From NCBI GenBank assembly GCA_026122225.1, contig JANEZZ010000729.1:186001-250000 (forward strand): a stretch of 64,000 bases of DNA. The letters are read 5' to 3'. This document shows, one piece after another, positions 41,183 through 51,799 of the stretch. Within the stretch, counting starts at the first letter, position 1, and each line of letters starts with the position of its first letter. The notes beneath the pieces were generated by a model that was not told the origin of the DNA, made no database searches, and saw nothing but the letters and a program-made list of their open reading frames with translations. Source of the stretch: Heloderma charlesbogerti. Taxonomy: Eukaryota; Chordata; Lepidosauria; Squamata; Helodermatidae. A program made the position numbers and the translations under genes.

Positions 41183-42650
41183 CATTTTGTTACTTCAGGA
41201 AGATTAGATGTCAGTCAGGTAATCTTCCTTCCCCATAGTCTGCAACAAAGAGATGGTCCTGAGGGATTTAACAGATGAGTTGTTTCTCCCTCTTTTATGA
41301 ATGACGTGTATTTTATTTATTTTTTATTTATAGGCAGCACATTGCAACAGTTGCGACCACTTGAACAATTTGCTTTCTTCTCCCAAACAAATTATTACCC
41401 TGTTTACCCTCTTCCCCAACACACACACATACTTCCTTCCTGTGTTCATCTTATTGCTTGCCTTCACCTAGCTAACACAATTCATAGTATTTGAAGAAGC
41501 AAGCCCAGATCCGGTCAAATTTGTCTAGTGGTCCTTAGATCTTGGAAACGATCTTTTATGTTTCATCATCCTGAGACCAAAACCTCTTGCAAAGCAGATA
41601 TATTTAGTCCTTCTGGCAGCTGCTGAATTTGCACACATGCCCTCCAGTTGCTGAGAGGGACAAGCTGCCTGGCTGGCACCTGTCTTGGGAACATGAAACC
41701 TCAGCCCAAAAGCACCAAGGGGGAAGGATGGGATGGAGAGGAACAGGTGGTGGACACAGCTGATGCTCACTGTGCCTCCCAGCCAAGCTGCCCACAAACT
41801 CCAGCATGATCATGATGTCAAGGAAATATCTGGCAAGGAACTCATCCTCAGGGCCATCAGTCTAACGAGGCTAGGGACCAAACCTAAATATTAAGAGTTA
41901 CTGCAAGCCACCTTTTTAAAAGCCTGTGGGGTTGGGGGGATGGAATAGGACCTGCATGTTGAAAACAGCTGTGTTTTGTTGTTAATTGTATTGCTACAGT
42001 TTTGGCCTATTCTGCTGTCTTTTAACCAAGTATATTTTAGTACTGACTAATTTTAAGCAGCCTCAATACCGAATATAAATATGAATGAGAAATAAATGGT
42101 AGCCCCTGCATCTCCCTGCCTGCATCCCACACCCACCTTCAGTGTTCTCCTTTTTCTAAATCTGCAAAGTCACTCTCCAAGCTAAAAAGTGACATTGCTT
42201 CCCCTCCACTCTTTTGTCTACCTGCACATCGCCTTTCACCCCACCACTTTTGGTCATCTCCCCCTTCTAATAATGTAGCAGTGTTGTGCTCTGTTCACCA
42301 CATCACATCCTCCTTAAGTGCTTTGCTGACTGCCAGACTGAGCCAGGCACCCATCACTTATTTATTATCTGCCTGGCCTTGCATCGTAAGAAGCAAACAG
42401 TAAATTACAACAGGCAACAGCTTCACTGTGCCAGAAAGTGCTGGGCTGGGCAAATCCCTTTGCAGCCTCTTTGGAGGGTCAGATCCGGCCTCAAGTGGCT
42501 GACTGTGCCACTGCAAGTGTATCTCAGTCCTTTGCTCTTGAGGCTTGCAGCAAGGAGGGGAACCAGAATTTGCAGGAGCAATATGTGATGCAGATTGCAC
42601 CAGCTACACTAATTTGACTACCATCCCTCTTTGCAGTGATGGTTAACATG
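41183..42650. other. unassigned sequence
   Basis: About 1.5 kb without a recognised repeat or gene, apart from a T/A-rich tract near 41310-41332. Confidence 0.4.
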
Positions 42651-42655
42651 TGTGA

Positions 42656-42699
<44 letters not shown>
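42651..42699. repeat. (TG)n followed by (AG)14
   Basis: Compound microsatellite; the AG part runs 42668-42695. Confidence 0.95.
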
Positions 42700-42916
42700 G
42701 TGTGCATGCATGTGTGAATGTACATGGGCAAATCTGCAGTCAAGAGGTGGGAAACCTTTTGGGCTTGAGGGTCACATTCTCTTGTGGAAAGTGCTTGGGG
42801 CCCATGTAGTTGTGTTGGGCTGCGCCAAAGGCAAAGCTGGCAGGGCCAGCTCTTTTCTCGCTCTACTTCTCCTTTTCTTTCTCTCTTCCCTTCATTAATT
42901 CATCATCTGTTCATTT

Positions 42917-42935
42917 CCCCTCCCTCCCTCTCCCT

Positions 42936-42967
<32 letters not shown>

Positions 42968-42968
42968 T
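42917..42968. repeat. CCCT and (CT)n simple repeat
   Basis: CTCCCTCC units passing into an uninterrupted CT run. Confidence 0.95.
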
Positions 42969-42969
42969 C

Positions 42970-43546
42970 CAGCATCCTGTTTCCACAGTGGGCAGCCAAA
43001 TGCCCCAATGGGAAGCCCACAAGCAGGACATGAATGCAACAGCTCCCTTGCACTTGTGTTTCCCAGAAACTGGTCCTGAGAGGCAAACTGCCTATGATAC
43101 TGGAGATAATATATAGACATCACCACTAGTAGCCTTTGATAGCCTTATCCTCCACGAATTTGTCTAACCCTCATAGGAGAGCTGCAGCGCAATGGCAGAG
43201 CCCCCGCTTCACATGCAGAAGGTCCCAGTTTCAATCTCTGGCTTCTCACAGTAGGGCTAGGAAAGAATCCTGCCGGAAGCCCTGGAGAGCCACTGCCAGT
43301 CAGTTTCAACAAAATGGCTAGACAGGCCAATGGTCTGACTCAGTAGAAGGCAACTTCCTGTGTTCCCTTTTAAAGCCATCAAAGTTAGTGGCCATCACTA
43401 CATCTTGTGCAAGTGAATGTGACAGTTCAATTATGTACCATGTCAAAAAGTCCCTCCTTTTGTCTGTCCTGAATTTCCCAACATGCAGTTTCATTGGATG
43501 ACCCCAGGTTCTAGTATGTTGAAAGTGGGAGAAAACATCTCTTTAT
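42970..43546 (-). mobile_element. CR1-like 3' end (subfamily B) split by a SINE
   Basis: Two parts, 42970-43168 and 43367-43546, join at the point that reads TTTGTCCAACCTCCTTTTAAAGCC in uninterrupted copies such as 91-715. The SINE at 43170-43366 sits exactly in this join. The extreme 3' tip is replaced by the CT microsatellite. Confidence 0.85.
43170..43366 (+). mobile_element. tRNA-derived SINE inserted in a CR1-like element
   Basis: GGAGAGCTGCAGCGCAATGG is the tRNA-like A-box part, and GAAGGTCCCAGTTTCAATCTC carries the B box. The body ends with AAGGCAACTTCCTGTGTTCC. Same family as 14705 and 62165. It is younger than the element it interrupts. Confidence 0.85.
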
Positions 43547-43548
43547 CC

Positions 43549-43985
43549 CTGGGGTCTCCAGTGTGGAACACTTGGGTACCAATGTACCCACGGAAAACTC
43601 TCCTGGCACCCACCAGGCTCCCTGTCCCTCCTGATTTTCATGTTATTTCTTAAGATGTTTTTAAAAGTTAACTGGGAAGGTGCCATGCTGAAAAGCAAAG
43701 TGCTGCCCTCCAGCACCATCTTTATTTGGGTTCAACAGGGTGCCTTTGTGTTTCAGAGCTCAGCCCCCATCTCTACCATGTACTTAGGTTCTTGGGCAAG
43801 ATAGTTTTCGTTTGCACCAGTTTGGCTTCTGGGAAATGCGTGTTTTGCAACTGGCCATGCCCACCATGGCAGCTGTTTTATGAATGGGCAAGCCTTTCTC
43901 CCCAGGACAGCTGTTTTGAGAGAGTTCCCATGACACCCTCTCAAAATTCCTACCCCAAAAGGTAGGGGACCATTGGTATCCACGC
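43549..43985. mobile_element. hAT-like element with GGGGTC/GGGGACC ends
   Basis: Left end TGGGGTCTCCAGTGTGG and right end AAAAGGTAGGGGACCATTGG are inverted, a form typical of Charlie-like hAT elements. Internal block GCTGCCCTCCAGCACCATC is shared with 52752-52942. Target duplication not clear (5 of 8 bases). Confidence 0.6.
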
Positions 43986-44382
43986 CATGCACAACTCAAC
44001 TTCTCTACCTGGCAATTTTGCCACTGACTATTGCTGTCACTCTGGCCCCATTAACCCTCTTCTGTCTAAGTCCCTCAGCCTCACAACATTCCAGCAGGCA
44101 AGTGTACATGCAGGCTCACTCATGGATGTCCTTGGTTAATATTGTCATATCAATTAACCTTTGTGTAGCAGTGATGAAAATTTCCTCAGTTGTCTCAATA
44201 CAAACAAACAAATGATGTCTACTGAAAAATAAATGCAGGAAGGAAAGGATGCTGAAAGCAGTTTGAATATCAGCTGGAGGTATACATGAAAGTTATTTGT
44301 TCCTGCATTTCCTGGCAGCGTGGAGAAATAAGCCAACAATAACAAAAATTGCTTGGTATTTATATAGTGCTTGCTTCATTCA
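43986..44382. other. unassigned sequence
   Basis: Nothing recognised. Confidence 0.35.
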
Positions 44383-44476
44383 GATTGCAATCCTATGCAC
44401 TCTTGTCAGGGAGTAAAGCTCCATTGAACACAGTGGGACAACTTCTTAGTAAACACGTATAGGATTGTGCTGTTAT
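44383..44476. mobile_element. palindromic element, P3 variant
   Basis: AGATTGCAATCCTATGCA at left, TATAGGATTGTGCTG at right; inner block AACACAGTGGGACAACTTC. Same ends as P3, different core. Confidence 0.75.
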
Positions 44477-45273
44477 TTACTTAATATATTTCTGAATCAG
44501 ATCACCTCTTTGCCTGTGGGCACCTGGGGTGAAGTACAACCAAAAGCATATTCATATTAAATTAAAATACAGAATCTGTATTTTTTTAAAAAATAACAAT
44601 ATAATCAGCATACAGCAGCAGTGTGGGTCTATCATTAAAATAGTACCATGGCCCTTTCCCTGCAAAAGTCAAAAGCTAAAAACAAGGAAAAATGGATTTC
44701 AAAACAGAATATTTCAACATCCTTTTTGAGGAAAACAATCACCAATGAAATCAATGGTTAAAAAATACAAGAAACAACAGCCATTGGGGGGGAAATCTGT
44801 ACATACATTGGAAAAAAATAGTCTTTACATACATTATCCTGGTGATCCCAACAGCCCACTTCATTAGGCAAATATTATCCTCATTTTCCAGAGGAGATCA
44901 TGCTTTAGGGCAGGGGTGTTGAACCTCTCTTAGCCCAAGGGCCAAACTCCATTTCAGAGGAGCTCTCAGGGACCAAAACACCAGCACAGTTTAGCTTAAA
45001 GCTCTTCCTGCCAGTAGCGAAGCCTTAGGAGAAGCATAGCTTAGGTTCCGCTGTCTCAGCTTCTCCTAATCTGAGAAGGCACATCAGTGATGTACTCCCA
45101 GGGTGTGCCATTAAGGCGAGGCTTCCTGCTTGTGAAGGACGGTCTGTGGCTCTTGCAAGTAACTCCTCAGTGCTGGATGGAGAGAGGAAGCCCTCTTAAA
45201 ACCCACAGAGCTGCTGTGACCAGTGCCTGGGAAAAGGTAGATAAGGTTAAAAGGGTATGATAGCTGCAGCCTG
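44477..45273. other. unassigned AT-rich sequence
   Basis: Nothing recognised. Confidence 0.4.
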
Positions 45274-45345
45274 AGAGCTGCTGTGGCACAGTGGCTAAGA
45301 GACTGAGCTGTACATCAGGAAGTCTCTGGTTTGAGTTGGGGATCT
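45274..45345 (+). mobile_element. tRNA-like SINE head
   Basis: GAGCTGCTGTGGCACAGTGG, then AGACTGAGCTGTACATC and GTCTCTGGTTTGAGTTG: A-box- and B-box-like parts in tRNA order. No SINE body follows directly. Confidence 0.55.
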
Positions 45346-45654
45346 ATAACAATTTGTCTTGGATCATTTGTGACCAGACCTGGCCCCATTCACACTCCCA
45401 GTTACAAATGCGAGTGCATTTTGTGAGCAAAGCTCACACATGCTCAAGCTTGTGATGCTGATTTGAAAAGTGCACCTTTTGGAAAACAGTCTGCTTTCCA
45501 GCGTGCTTTGCACTTTTGTACCCAGATGCATGCTTTTCCCATTCAAAGAGCAGACACAACAAAATGGCTCACAATCAGGAACAGAAACAAGGGGGGACTG
45601 AGCTTCCAGGTGGAGCTCGGAGAACTCGCATGAGCTCAGGCTTCGCTGATTCTC

Positions 45655-45830
45655 CCACCCCTGGTCTGAATCTCACCTCTGCCACAAACCCACTAGGTGG
45701 CCTTTGGCCAGTTGCTCTCAGCCTCAGTCTCCCCATCCGCACCATGGGGGATACTAAGACTGTCTTACTTCGTAGGGTTGTTGTAAGAAGTACAGCTAGA
45801 TAATGCATGTGCTATACACAGAGGTTCACC
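45655..45830 (+). mobile_element. MIR-like SINE
   Basis: CTGAATCTCACCTCTGCC, TGGCCTTTGGCCAGTTGC, GCCTCAGTCTCCCCATC and TAGGGTTGTTGTAAGAAG follow the order of MIR-like SINEs (compare 60724-60955). Confidence 0.75.
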
Positions 45831-46047
45831 TGGGGCAGGATACCGGGGCTGAAGCCCAGGGTCATTCAGGTAAATTAGCAGGAGGGCACTTTGCCATCTA
45901 AAGAGCCTTCTCTCTGCAGAAGACCATTAAGTCCAGAGTCTAAAATTACCCACGTGTGCCACTGGCTATGGAATTTCCTTTTTAAAAGAAGAACATGGAA
46001 TGAACAAGCACTGCATTCTCCCACAATATGTCCTCTGGAGTGGGGGG

Positions 46048-46166
46048 GGGTAGATCTCCAGATTTTTGGACTTCAGCTTCCAGCATTCCTGACCATTGGC
46101 CAGGCTGGTGGGAGATTCTGGGAGTTGAAGTCCAAAACATCTGAAGATCCATCTTCCGGCCACCCC
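46048..46166. mobile_element. palindromic element, family P2
   Basis: GGTAGATCTCCAGATTTTTG opposes CATCTGAAGATCCATC; core GGACTTCAGCTTCCAGC opposes GGGAGTTGAAGTCC. Confidence 0.75.
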
Positions 46167-46819
46167 TGCTTTAGAGTTCCGAACTTTAAAACACACACAC
46201 ACAGAGAGAGAAAAGAAACGTTAGCACAGACTGCTTTGTTTGGAATCACAGAAAATAGGCAATGGTCAGTTAAGCACATTTGCTGTCTTTTTGTTGCTGG
46301 GAAAACCTTCAGATTTGCTTCCTATGCAATGGCTGATATGGCTTAGGGTAGGATGGATGTGATGGTTGACTCCTGTCTGATCCCTCCGGCAGGTAAAGAA
46401 TGATTTCTGATTAGTGCATGTTGATAAGGCAATGATGGTTGTCACTTACTGTTTTTCTGCCATTGCCCCCTCCCTCTTCCTGGGGCCTCAAGAAATGCAC
46501 TTAAAAGATGATGAAAGAGAGAGAGAGGAACGAAACAGGAGGATGTGGGTTTTGCTGAAGAGATTTCCTTGCTATCAGAGAGCACTGCTCAAGCAGAGCA
46601 TTAGCAGCAGCTTGAAAAAAAGTTGTGAATAAAGCAAGATTAATGGCACTGAGAGGGTTTTGTAGAATGCCAAAAACTGTTAGGCACTGGACTTTGCTTC
46701 TTATCGTGTAAGTATAGTTGCCACTGGCTAATAACTGCCAATGGGAGAAGTTTATTAATCAACACCATCATCATCTCTATTAGTCACTGCTGCTGAGAAC
46801 CAGGAGCAACAGTTGCTAT
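46167..46819. other. unassigned sequence with short (AC)/(AG) repeat
   Basis: Simple repeat at 46190-46210; otherwise nothing recognised. Confidence 0.4.
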
Positions 46820-47160
46820 TAAGAATATAAGAGCATTAGTCAAGCCCTGCTGGATCAGACCAAGGGTCCATCTAGTCCAGCACTCTGTTCGCACAGTGGC
46901 CAACCAGCTGCCCACAGGAAACCCACAAGGAGGACATGAGCGCAACAGCCCCCTCCCAGCAACTGTGTACAAAGGCGCACTGCCTCTGATACTGGAAGTA
47001 GCGTATAGCCATCAGGACTAGTAGCCATTGATAGCCTCCTCCTCCAGGAATTTGTCCAACCCCCCCTTTGAAGCCATCCAAACTGGTGGCCCTCGCTACG
47101 TGTAGTCGTAGAAAATTCCATAGTTTAACTATGTGCTCTGTGAAGAAGTCCTTCCTTTTG
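46820..47160 (-). mobile_element. CR1-like 3' end (subfamily B)
   Basis: Read on plus: AGCCCTGCTGGATCAGACC to GTGCTCTGTGAAGAAGTCC. Broken frame. Confidence 0.85.
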
Positions 47161-47881
47161 TACTGTTGCTATTGCACAGCCCTCTGGCCTGGTATAAGGT
47201 AGATTCCTATGTACTGGAGGAAGAAATGCATGCAGAGGGTAAATGGACAAAAGTGCATGGTATGTGGTACATCAGCAGAAGACCATGCCCATGACAGCAG
47301 AAAAATTTTGTTTGCTTTGAGTCTCTGTGAAAAATCAAGGTATACAAAAATGTTCTTAAACAAAACAATAAAATGACAACTGTGGACTAATGGTAGCCCC
47401 CTGGTGCACGAGTTGCATCCTACCTTCTTTTACCAGCTAAGGCTCCATTTATCTGGACAATGTGGTTCTTTGGGGATTTGGGTCAGAGGCTCAGAGGGGA
47501 AAGCAGGTTTTGACCAAGCAGGTAGTTGTTATCCTGTTTCTGTCACCTTTGCCATGTGGCTCAAATCCTGCCTTGCCAGGAACAGTCCAGTGACTGAGTC
47601 AAAGATCAGGAGATTCAAGGCAGCAGGAGAGGGGCCAGCAGGGAGCACAGCAAGATTAGATGATGCTTCAGCACTGCTTGGGCTCTTACTAAGCAGCTTT
47701 ATTGTTTGTTGCTGGTCCTGCTGCCCCAGTGTTTCTCTCACTGCCCTTGCTATCTCCCTGTTCAACCTCTGCCCATCTATGCATGAGAACTATTGTCATC
47801 CACTGTTGGTATAGCCAAGGCTGAAGAGAAGTTTTGGGTACGGTGCGCTCTGCTGGTTCTCCTGTGCCAACTCCTGCTGCC
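47161..47881. other. unassigned sequence
   Basis: A plus frame of 136 codons at 47404-47814 shows no recognisable domain. Confidence 0.35.
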
Positions 47882-47889
47882 CAGACAGA

Positions 47890-48271
47890 AGAGCCAGCTC
47901 CAGATTTTGGAGGGCCCTTGCCTTGCGGAAGACACCCTCAATGGGCCCCTCCCTCAATGAGTTTACCTCCCCGCTGCCATTGTCACTAGCTGCTGTTGCC
48001 CCTCATCTCCTCCTCCTCCTTCTCCTCCTCCTCTCATCATTGCTTCCAGGTGCTTGCTGGCTAGGCAGAGAGCCATTGAGCAAACAGCACTGGCATCTTC
48101 TGCTTCTTCTCATCACCACCGTTGTCCAGGCCAGAGCAGGAGACAGGTGAAGAAGCAGGTTGCAATAGTGAAGAGGAGGAGCAAGTCCAGGAGGCTCTTG
48201 TCAGTGGGCCTCTGCAGGTAGTGGGCCCTGGGCAGATGCCCAACCATGCCTACCCTTAATGCTGGTCCTGC
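47890..48271 (-). mobile_element. hAT-like element K, copy 2, with perfect 8-bp duplication
   Basis: Bounded by AGAGCCAGCTCC at left and ATGCTGGTCCTGC at right (weakly inverted). Flanked by CAGACAGA at 47882-47889 and again at 48272-48279. Matches 35342-35704 in inverse orientation. No transposase; CTCCTC-rich interior. Confidence 0.85.
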
Positions 48272-48279
48272 CAGACAGA

Positions 48280-48659
48280 CTCCCCCAGGCCTCTGGTCTG
48301 CCCATCTCCAGTACTTATCAAAACCATCCAGCGGGGTGAGTCACTGTTCCAACCTACCCATGGGGGCTTCCACCTCAGTGCACGCGTGTGTGTAATCAAA
48401 GTATTGAGAAACAAAAGGAAGCAAGAACTGTGGGCAGTCTTGCAATACTCTGGACATTGGCCAATGCCTGGAGAAATGAGTGAATTGCCCTGAGATTAGA
48501 ACTCAAGCTCAGCATACAACAGGCTAAGGCTGTGTTTCTTAAGGAGGCAATGACCTTCTAAGCCACACAGAGTGAATCAGGATGACAAGGAGAAGGTTCA
48601 TGAAAGAAGGAATATCGATATCTAATACAGGGGAAGGAAGAGACATTTTCAAAAGTGGT
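48280..48659. other. unassigned sequence
   Basis: Nothing recognised. Confidence 0.35.
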
Positions 48660-48667
48660 GCTATAAA

Positions 48668-48883
48668 CAGGGGAGGCTGGTGGATCCGATTGCAGTGAGG
48701 CAGAGATCCCATTCCGGGTTTTAGTTGCAACCAGCCAGAGGGCTAAAGGAGCTGTCCAAGGTGCTGGACCCATTTTGCAATCTGGTCCAGCCCCTTGGAT
48801 AACTCCTTTAGACTTCTGGCTGGTTGTAACAAAAACCCGGAATGGAATTTTTTACCCAAAATCAGATCCACCAGCCTCCCCTG
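48668..48883. mobile_element. full palindromic hAT-type MITE with perfect 8-bp duplication
   Basis: 216 bp, starting CAGGGGAGGCTGGTGGATC and ending GATCCACCAGCCTCCCCTG. The inversion continues inward (ATTCCGGGTTTTAGTTGCAA opposite TTGTAACAAAAACCCGGAAT; GCTGGACC opposite GGTCCAGC) to a centre of about 13 bases. Flanked by GCTATAAA at 48660-48667 and 48884-48891. No coding capacity, so it would need a transposase supplied elsewhere. Confidence 0.93.
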
Positions 48884-49067
48884 GCTATAAACCACTGAGA
48901 CAAATTGAGACCAGCTGCCAAGAAGGAAAGATGGGGAAAATGATGCAGAGGAGTCGGGCAGACTAGATAGCAATAGTTGAGACATCTCTGGAGGGAGTGT
49001 TCGTTTATGATTTAAAAGTTATACCCTGCCTTTTCTATAGGCCCAGTGCATGGAGCAAAATTGAAAA

Positions 49068-49260
49068 GGGAGGGACCATCGCTCCATGGCAAAGCCCCTG
49101 CTTTGCATGCAAATGTTCCCTGGTTCAACCCCCAGCATCTCTAGTCAAAAGGATCAGGTAGTAACTGATGGGAAAGATGTCTGTCCAAGATCCTGAGCAG
49201 CTGCTGCCCGTCAGAGTAGATTATCATGGAGAAATGCACCAGTTGCCTCTCAGCACCTTT
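49068..49260 (+). mobile_element. tRNA-Ala-like SINE
   Basis: CATCGCTCCATGGCAAAGCC, CTGCTTTGCATGCAAATG (TGC anticodon arm) and CTGGTTCAACCCCCAGC (B box), then the family body to ATTATCATGGA. Confidence 0.8.
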
Positions 49261-49267
49261 ATATGTT

Positions 49268-49329
49268 TAAGAGCACGATCCTATGCATGTTGAGAAAGAA
49301 AAAAAGCCATGCATAGGATTGCGCCCTAA
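49268..49329. mobile_element. minimal P3 palindrome
   Basis: AAGAGCACGATCCTATGCATG opposes CATGCATAGGATTGCGCCCTAA with only about 20 bases between. The internal part is almost fully lost. Confidence 0.85.
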
Positions 49330-49417
49330 GTCTCCTAGCATTACCAATACAGCTTTTGAGGAGCTGCACATCACCATGTTCTATGGAGTTCCTGCTGTGG
49401 GCATCCCAGAGAGAGAC

Positions 49418-49530
49418 CATATAGCTCCATGGCAGAGCCCCTGCTTTGCATGCAGAAGGCCGCAGGTTCCGTTCCTGTCCTCTCCAGTTAAAAGCATCCC
49501 AGGCAACAGATAATGTGAAAGGCTTTACAG
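49418..49530 (+). mobile_element. tRNA-Ala-like SINE, truncated
   Basis: ATATAGCTCCATGGCAGAGC, CTGCTTTGCATGCAGAAGG and GCAGGTTCCGTTCCTG; body breaks off after about 110 bases. Confidence 0.8.
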
Positions 49531-50894
49531 CTAGTCAAATAGATCCAAAATAACCCCAGATATCCACAGTTAACAGTCTACCATTTATTTATTATATGTA
49601 TTTTATATCACCCTTCAATCATATTCCCAGGGTACATTGCAAGAAAGAATAAAACAATTAAAATGTAAATTCCCCCCCCCCAATCACATAATAAACAAAG
49701 AGCGCAGTCTTTGGATTAGATGCTCAGTAGATGGATGGCTCCTATCTCAGAGTGCTCTGTCCATCCTAAAGCCCTTCTGGCAAGAGCCAGGCAGGGCAGG
49801 AGGAATGACAAAGGTGTTTTCACCTTCTATTCCTCCGTTTTAGCATTTTTAGCTAGATGGGCTGCTGAGCCTGTCTACTTGCTTACCTTGCGGTGGGCAA
49901 GGATGGGAATAGAGAAGTTTGTGGATCCAGTGGATCCATGTCCTCTCCTCTCTCCTTGCCACTCCCTGGCATGCCCCTCCCCCCCGCCATCTTCTTCTGA
50001 AGTCAAAACAGCCTTGGAAGAGGTGCCGCTGCAGAGATTTCCATATCCTATGGTAACTGGGGTGCCTTCCCAGGGACCAAAGGACTGCTCTGTAAAATCA
50101 CAAAAGCAGCATGAAAACAGACAGCAGGATTATAGCTGTATCTTAAAACCTTAGGGTGGGGTGGGAGAAAGGTCTTTGCCAGATGCTAAAAGGGCAATAA
50201 GGTAGGCCCCAGGCAAACTTCTCTTGAGGAGAGCACTCTACAACTAGGGTGACATCAACAGAAAGGCCCTCTCACTAGGAGCCTTACCTTAGATGCTGGG
50301 GGCACCTGCAGGACCCCCCCCCCCGACCCACTGAACATCATAATGTCTGGGTAGGTACAGACAGCCAGTCCTTCAAGTTCTGCTAGCACATCAAAACACA
50401 TGAAAACAGTCAGCTATGAGATCATTGCCTCTACAGTCTGATAGCTCATTATTCACAATTTGTGATTGAATCTTAGCTGCACCCAGAACAAATAATGCTC
50501 CTTTTTAGGTAACCTTTTGCAGTGGGCATTCTTGCCAGTAGAAGAAGGAAGTCAGTTGAGTCATGTCAGCCAACAGGGAAGTCCCTAATGAACAGAGAGA
50601 ACTAAACCAGGCAACAGGGAAACCATAAACTTCCCCATGTCATTGATGCTCAGGAAGCACTTTATTAATGCCTAACTCTGAACAAGTGATGAGTTTAAAT
50701 TATGTCATTCTTTTGATGTTCTAATATTTTACTGTTTTACCGTTCTTACTTTTATTGTTTTAAATTACTGTGCAGCACCTTGGTGGCTTGTTTAATAAAT
50801 AAGGCAGTACATAAATGTGGATAATAAAATATAATAAGTGTTTGCTTTCATTCATGATATCGCCAAGCAACTGATTTGAAGGAAGTCATAGGGA
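49531..50894. other. unassigned sequence
   Basis: C-runs at 49672-49681 and 50320-50330. The T-rich part with AATAAATAAGGCAG near 50780-50830 resembles a degraded LINE tail, but I cannot assign it. Confidence 0.35.
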
Positions 50895-51140
50895 AACTGG
50901 ATCTTCCTCACGCGTCGTGACTACTCAAGAATTTTAAAAGATCTTGAGTAGCTGTGGATGCACGGCAGCAAGTTTGTGCACTGCCTCCCATTGCTCCCAC
51001 TGCAAATAGGAGGAGCTAACCAACCCAGGGAGTTGGCTGGTTAAAGCATGGGTTGTTTAGCTCAGTGGGAGCAACTGGGCAGCCGGGAGCTTTAAAAACT
51101 TTTTTTAAACCCTGGGCAGTCCTGACATGTGAACCAGGCC
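50895..51140. mobile_element. palindrome-bearing element, probably DNA-type
   Basis: Contains the near-perfect hairpin CTACTCAAGAATTTTAAAAGATCTTGAGTAG (positions 50921-50951), then AACCAACCCAGGGAGTTGGCTGGTT. The ends AACTGGATCTTC and GTGAACCAGGCC are weakly inverted. Confidence 0.5.
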
Positions 51141-51356
51141 CATTTGTCATCCTTTTCTAGCATGGTGCCTTTGTCTGCAAAACAGTAGGTGCCCGTGCTC
51201 CAAGACTAGCAAGCAGGAGGGCCTCAGCTGAGCACTAGCAGGTTACTGTACTTTCAGCTATAACATTTTGAATTATTCCCTCCACCTGCTTGCGGCTAAA
51301 TGCCAATGCATTAAGACAAGCAATTTCAAAAATCCTTAGAAGAGATTTTTAAAGCT

Positions 51357-51588
51357 TTGTTGTTTGTTGTTTATTCGTTCAGTCGCTTCCGACTCTTCGT
51401 GACTTCCTGGACCAGCCCACGCCAGAGCTTCCTGTCGGCCGTCGCCACCCCCAGCTCCCCCAAGGTCGAGCCCGTCACCTCCAGAATATCATCCATCCAC
51501 CTTGCCCTTGGTCGGCCCCTCTTCCTTTTGCCTTCCACTTTCCCTAGCATCAGCAACTTCTCCAGGGTATCCTGTCTTCTCATAAAGT
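51357..51588 (-). mobile_element. RTE LINE 3' end (same subfamily as 8995-11253)
   Basis: Starts TTGTTGTTTGTTGTTTATTC (tail) and gives an 83-codon minus frame with LMLGKVEGKRKRGRPRARWM and KSRKRLNE. Truncated after about 230 bases. Confidence 0.88.
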
Positions 51589-51734
51589 AGGGTAGTATTA
51601 TTATTCCCAAGATTACAGACACGAGACAAGGGTTGCCGTAACGTGTAAGTCCAGCCAGTCTAGGGGTGCTGACAGGGGCCTCCTACTGGCCTTATATCAT
51701 TGCTGCTTCAGGCTCAGCACCCAAGTCTGGTTTA

Positions 51735-51799
51735 AGCATAACCATAACCATACAACCGTAACCATAACCATACAACCATACAACATAACCATAACCATG
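51735..51799. repeat. minisatellite of ATAACC / ATACAACC units
   Basis: About ten short units such as CATAACC and CATACAACC. The flanking block CTGGTTTAA occurs on both sides (51727 and 51802). Confidence 0.9.

Noticed and set aside
45274..45830. One MIR-like SINE split by a 310-base insertion
   Set aside because: Both parts carry a B-box-like stretch (CTGGTTTGAGT and CTGGTCTGAATC), so two separate copies fit better.
49068..49140. Functional tRNA-Ala gene
   Set aside because: A and B boxes are recognisable, but the cloverleaf is incomplete and a SINE body follows, as at the other loci of the family.
51735..51799. Interstitial telomere repeat
   Set aside because: Units are ATAACC and ATACAACC, not the vertebrate TTAGGG/CCCTAA repeat.
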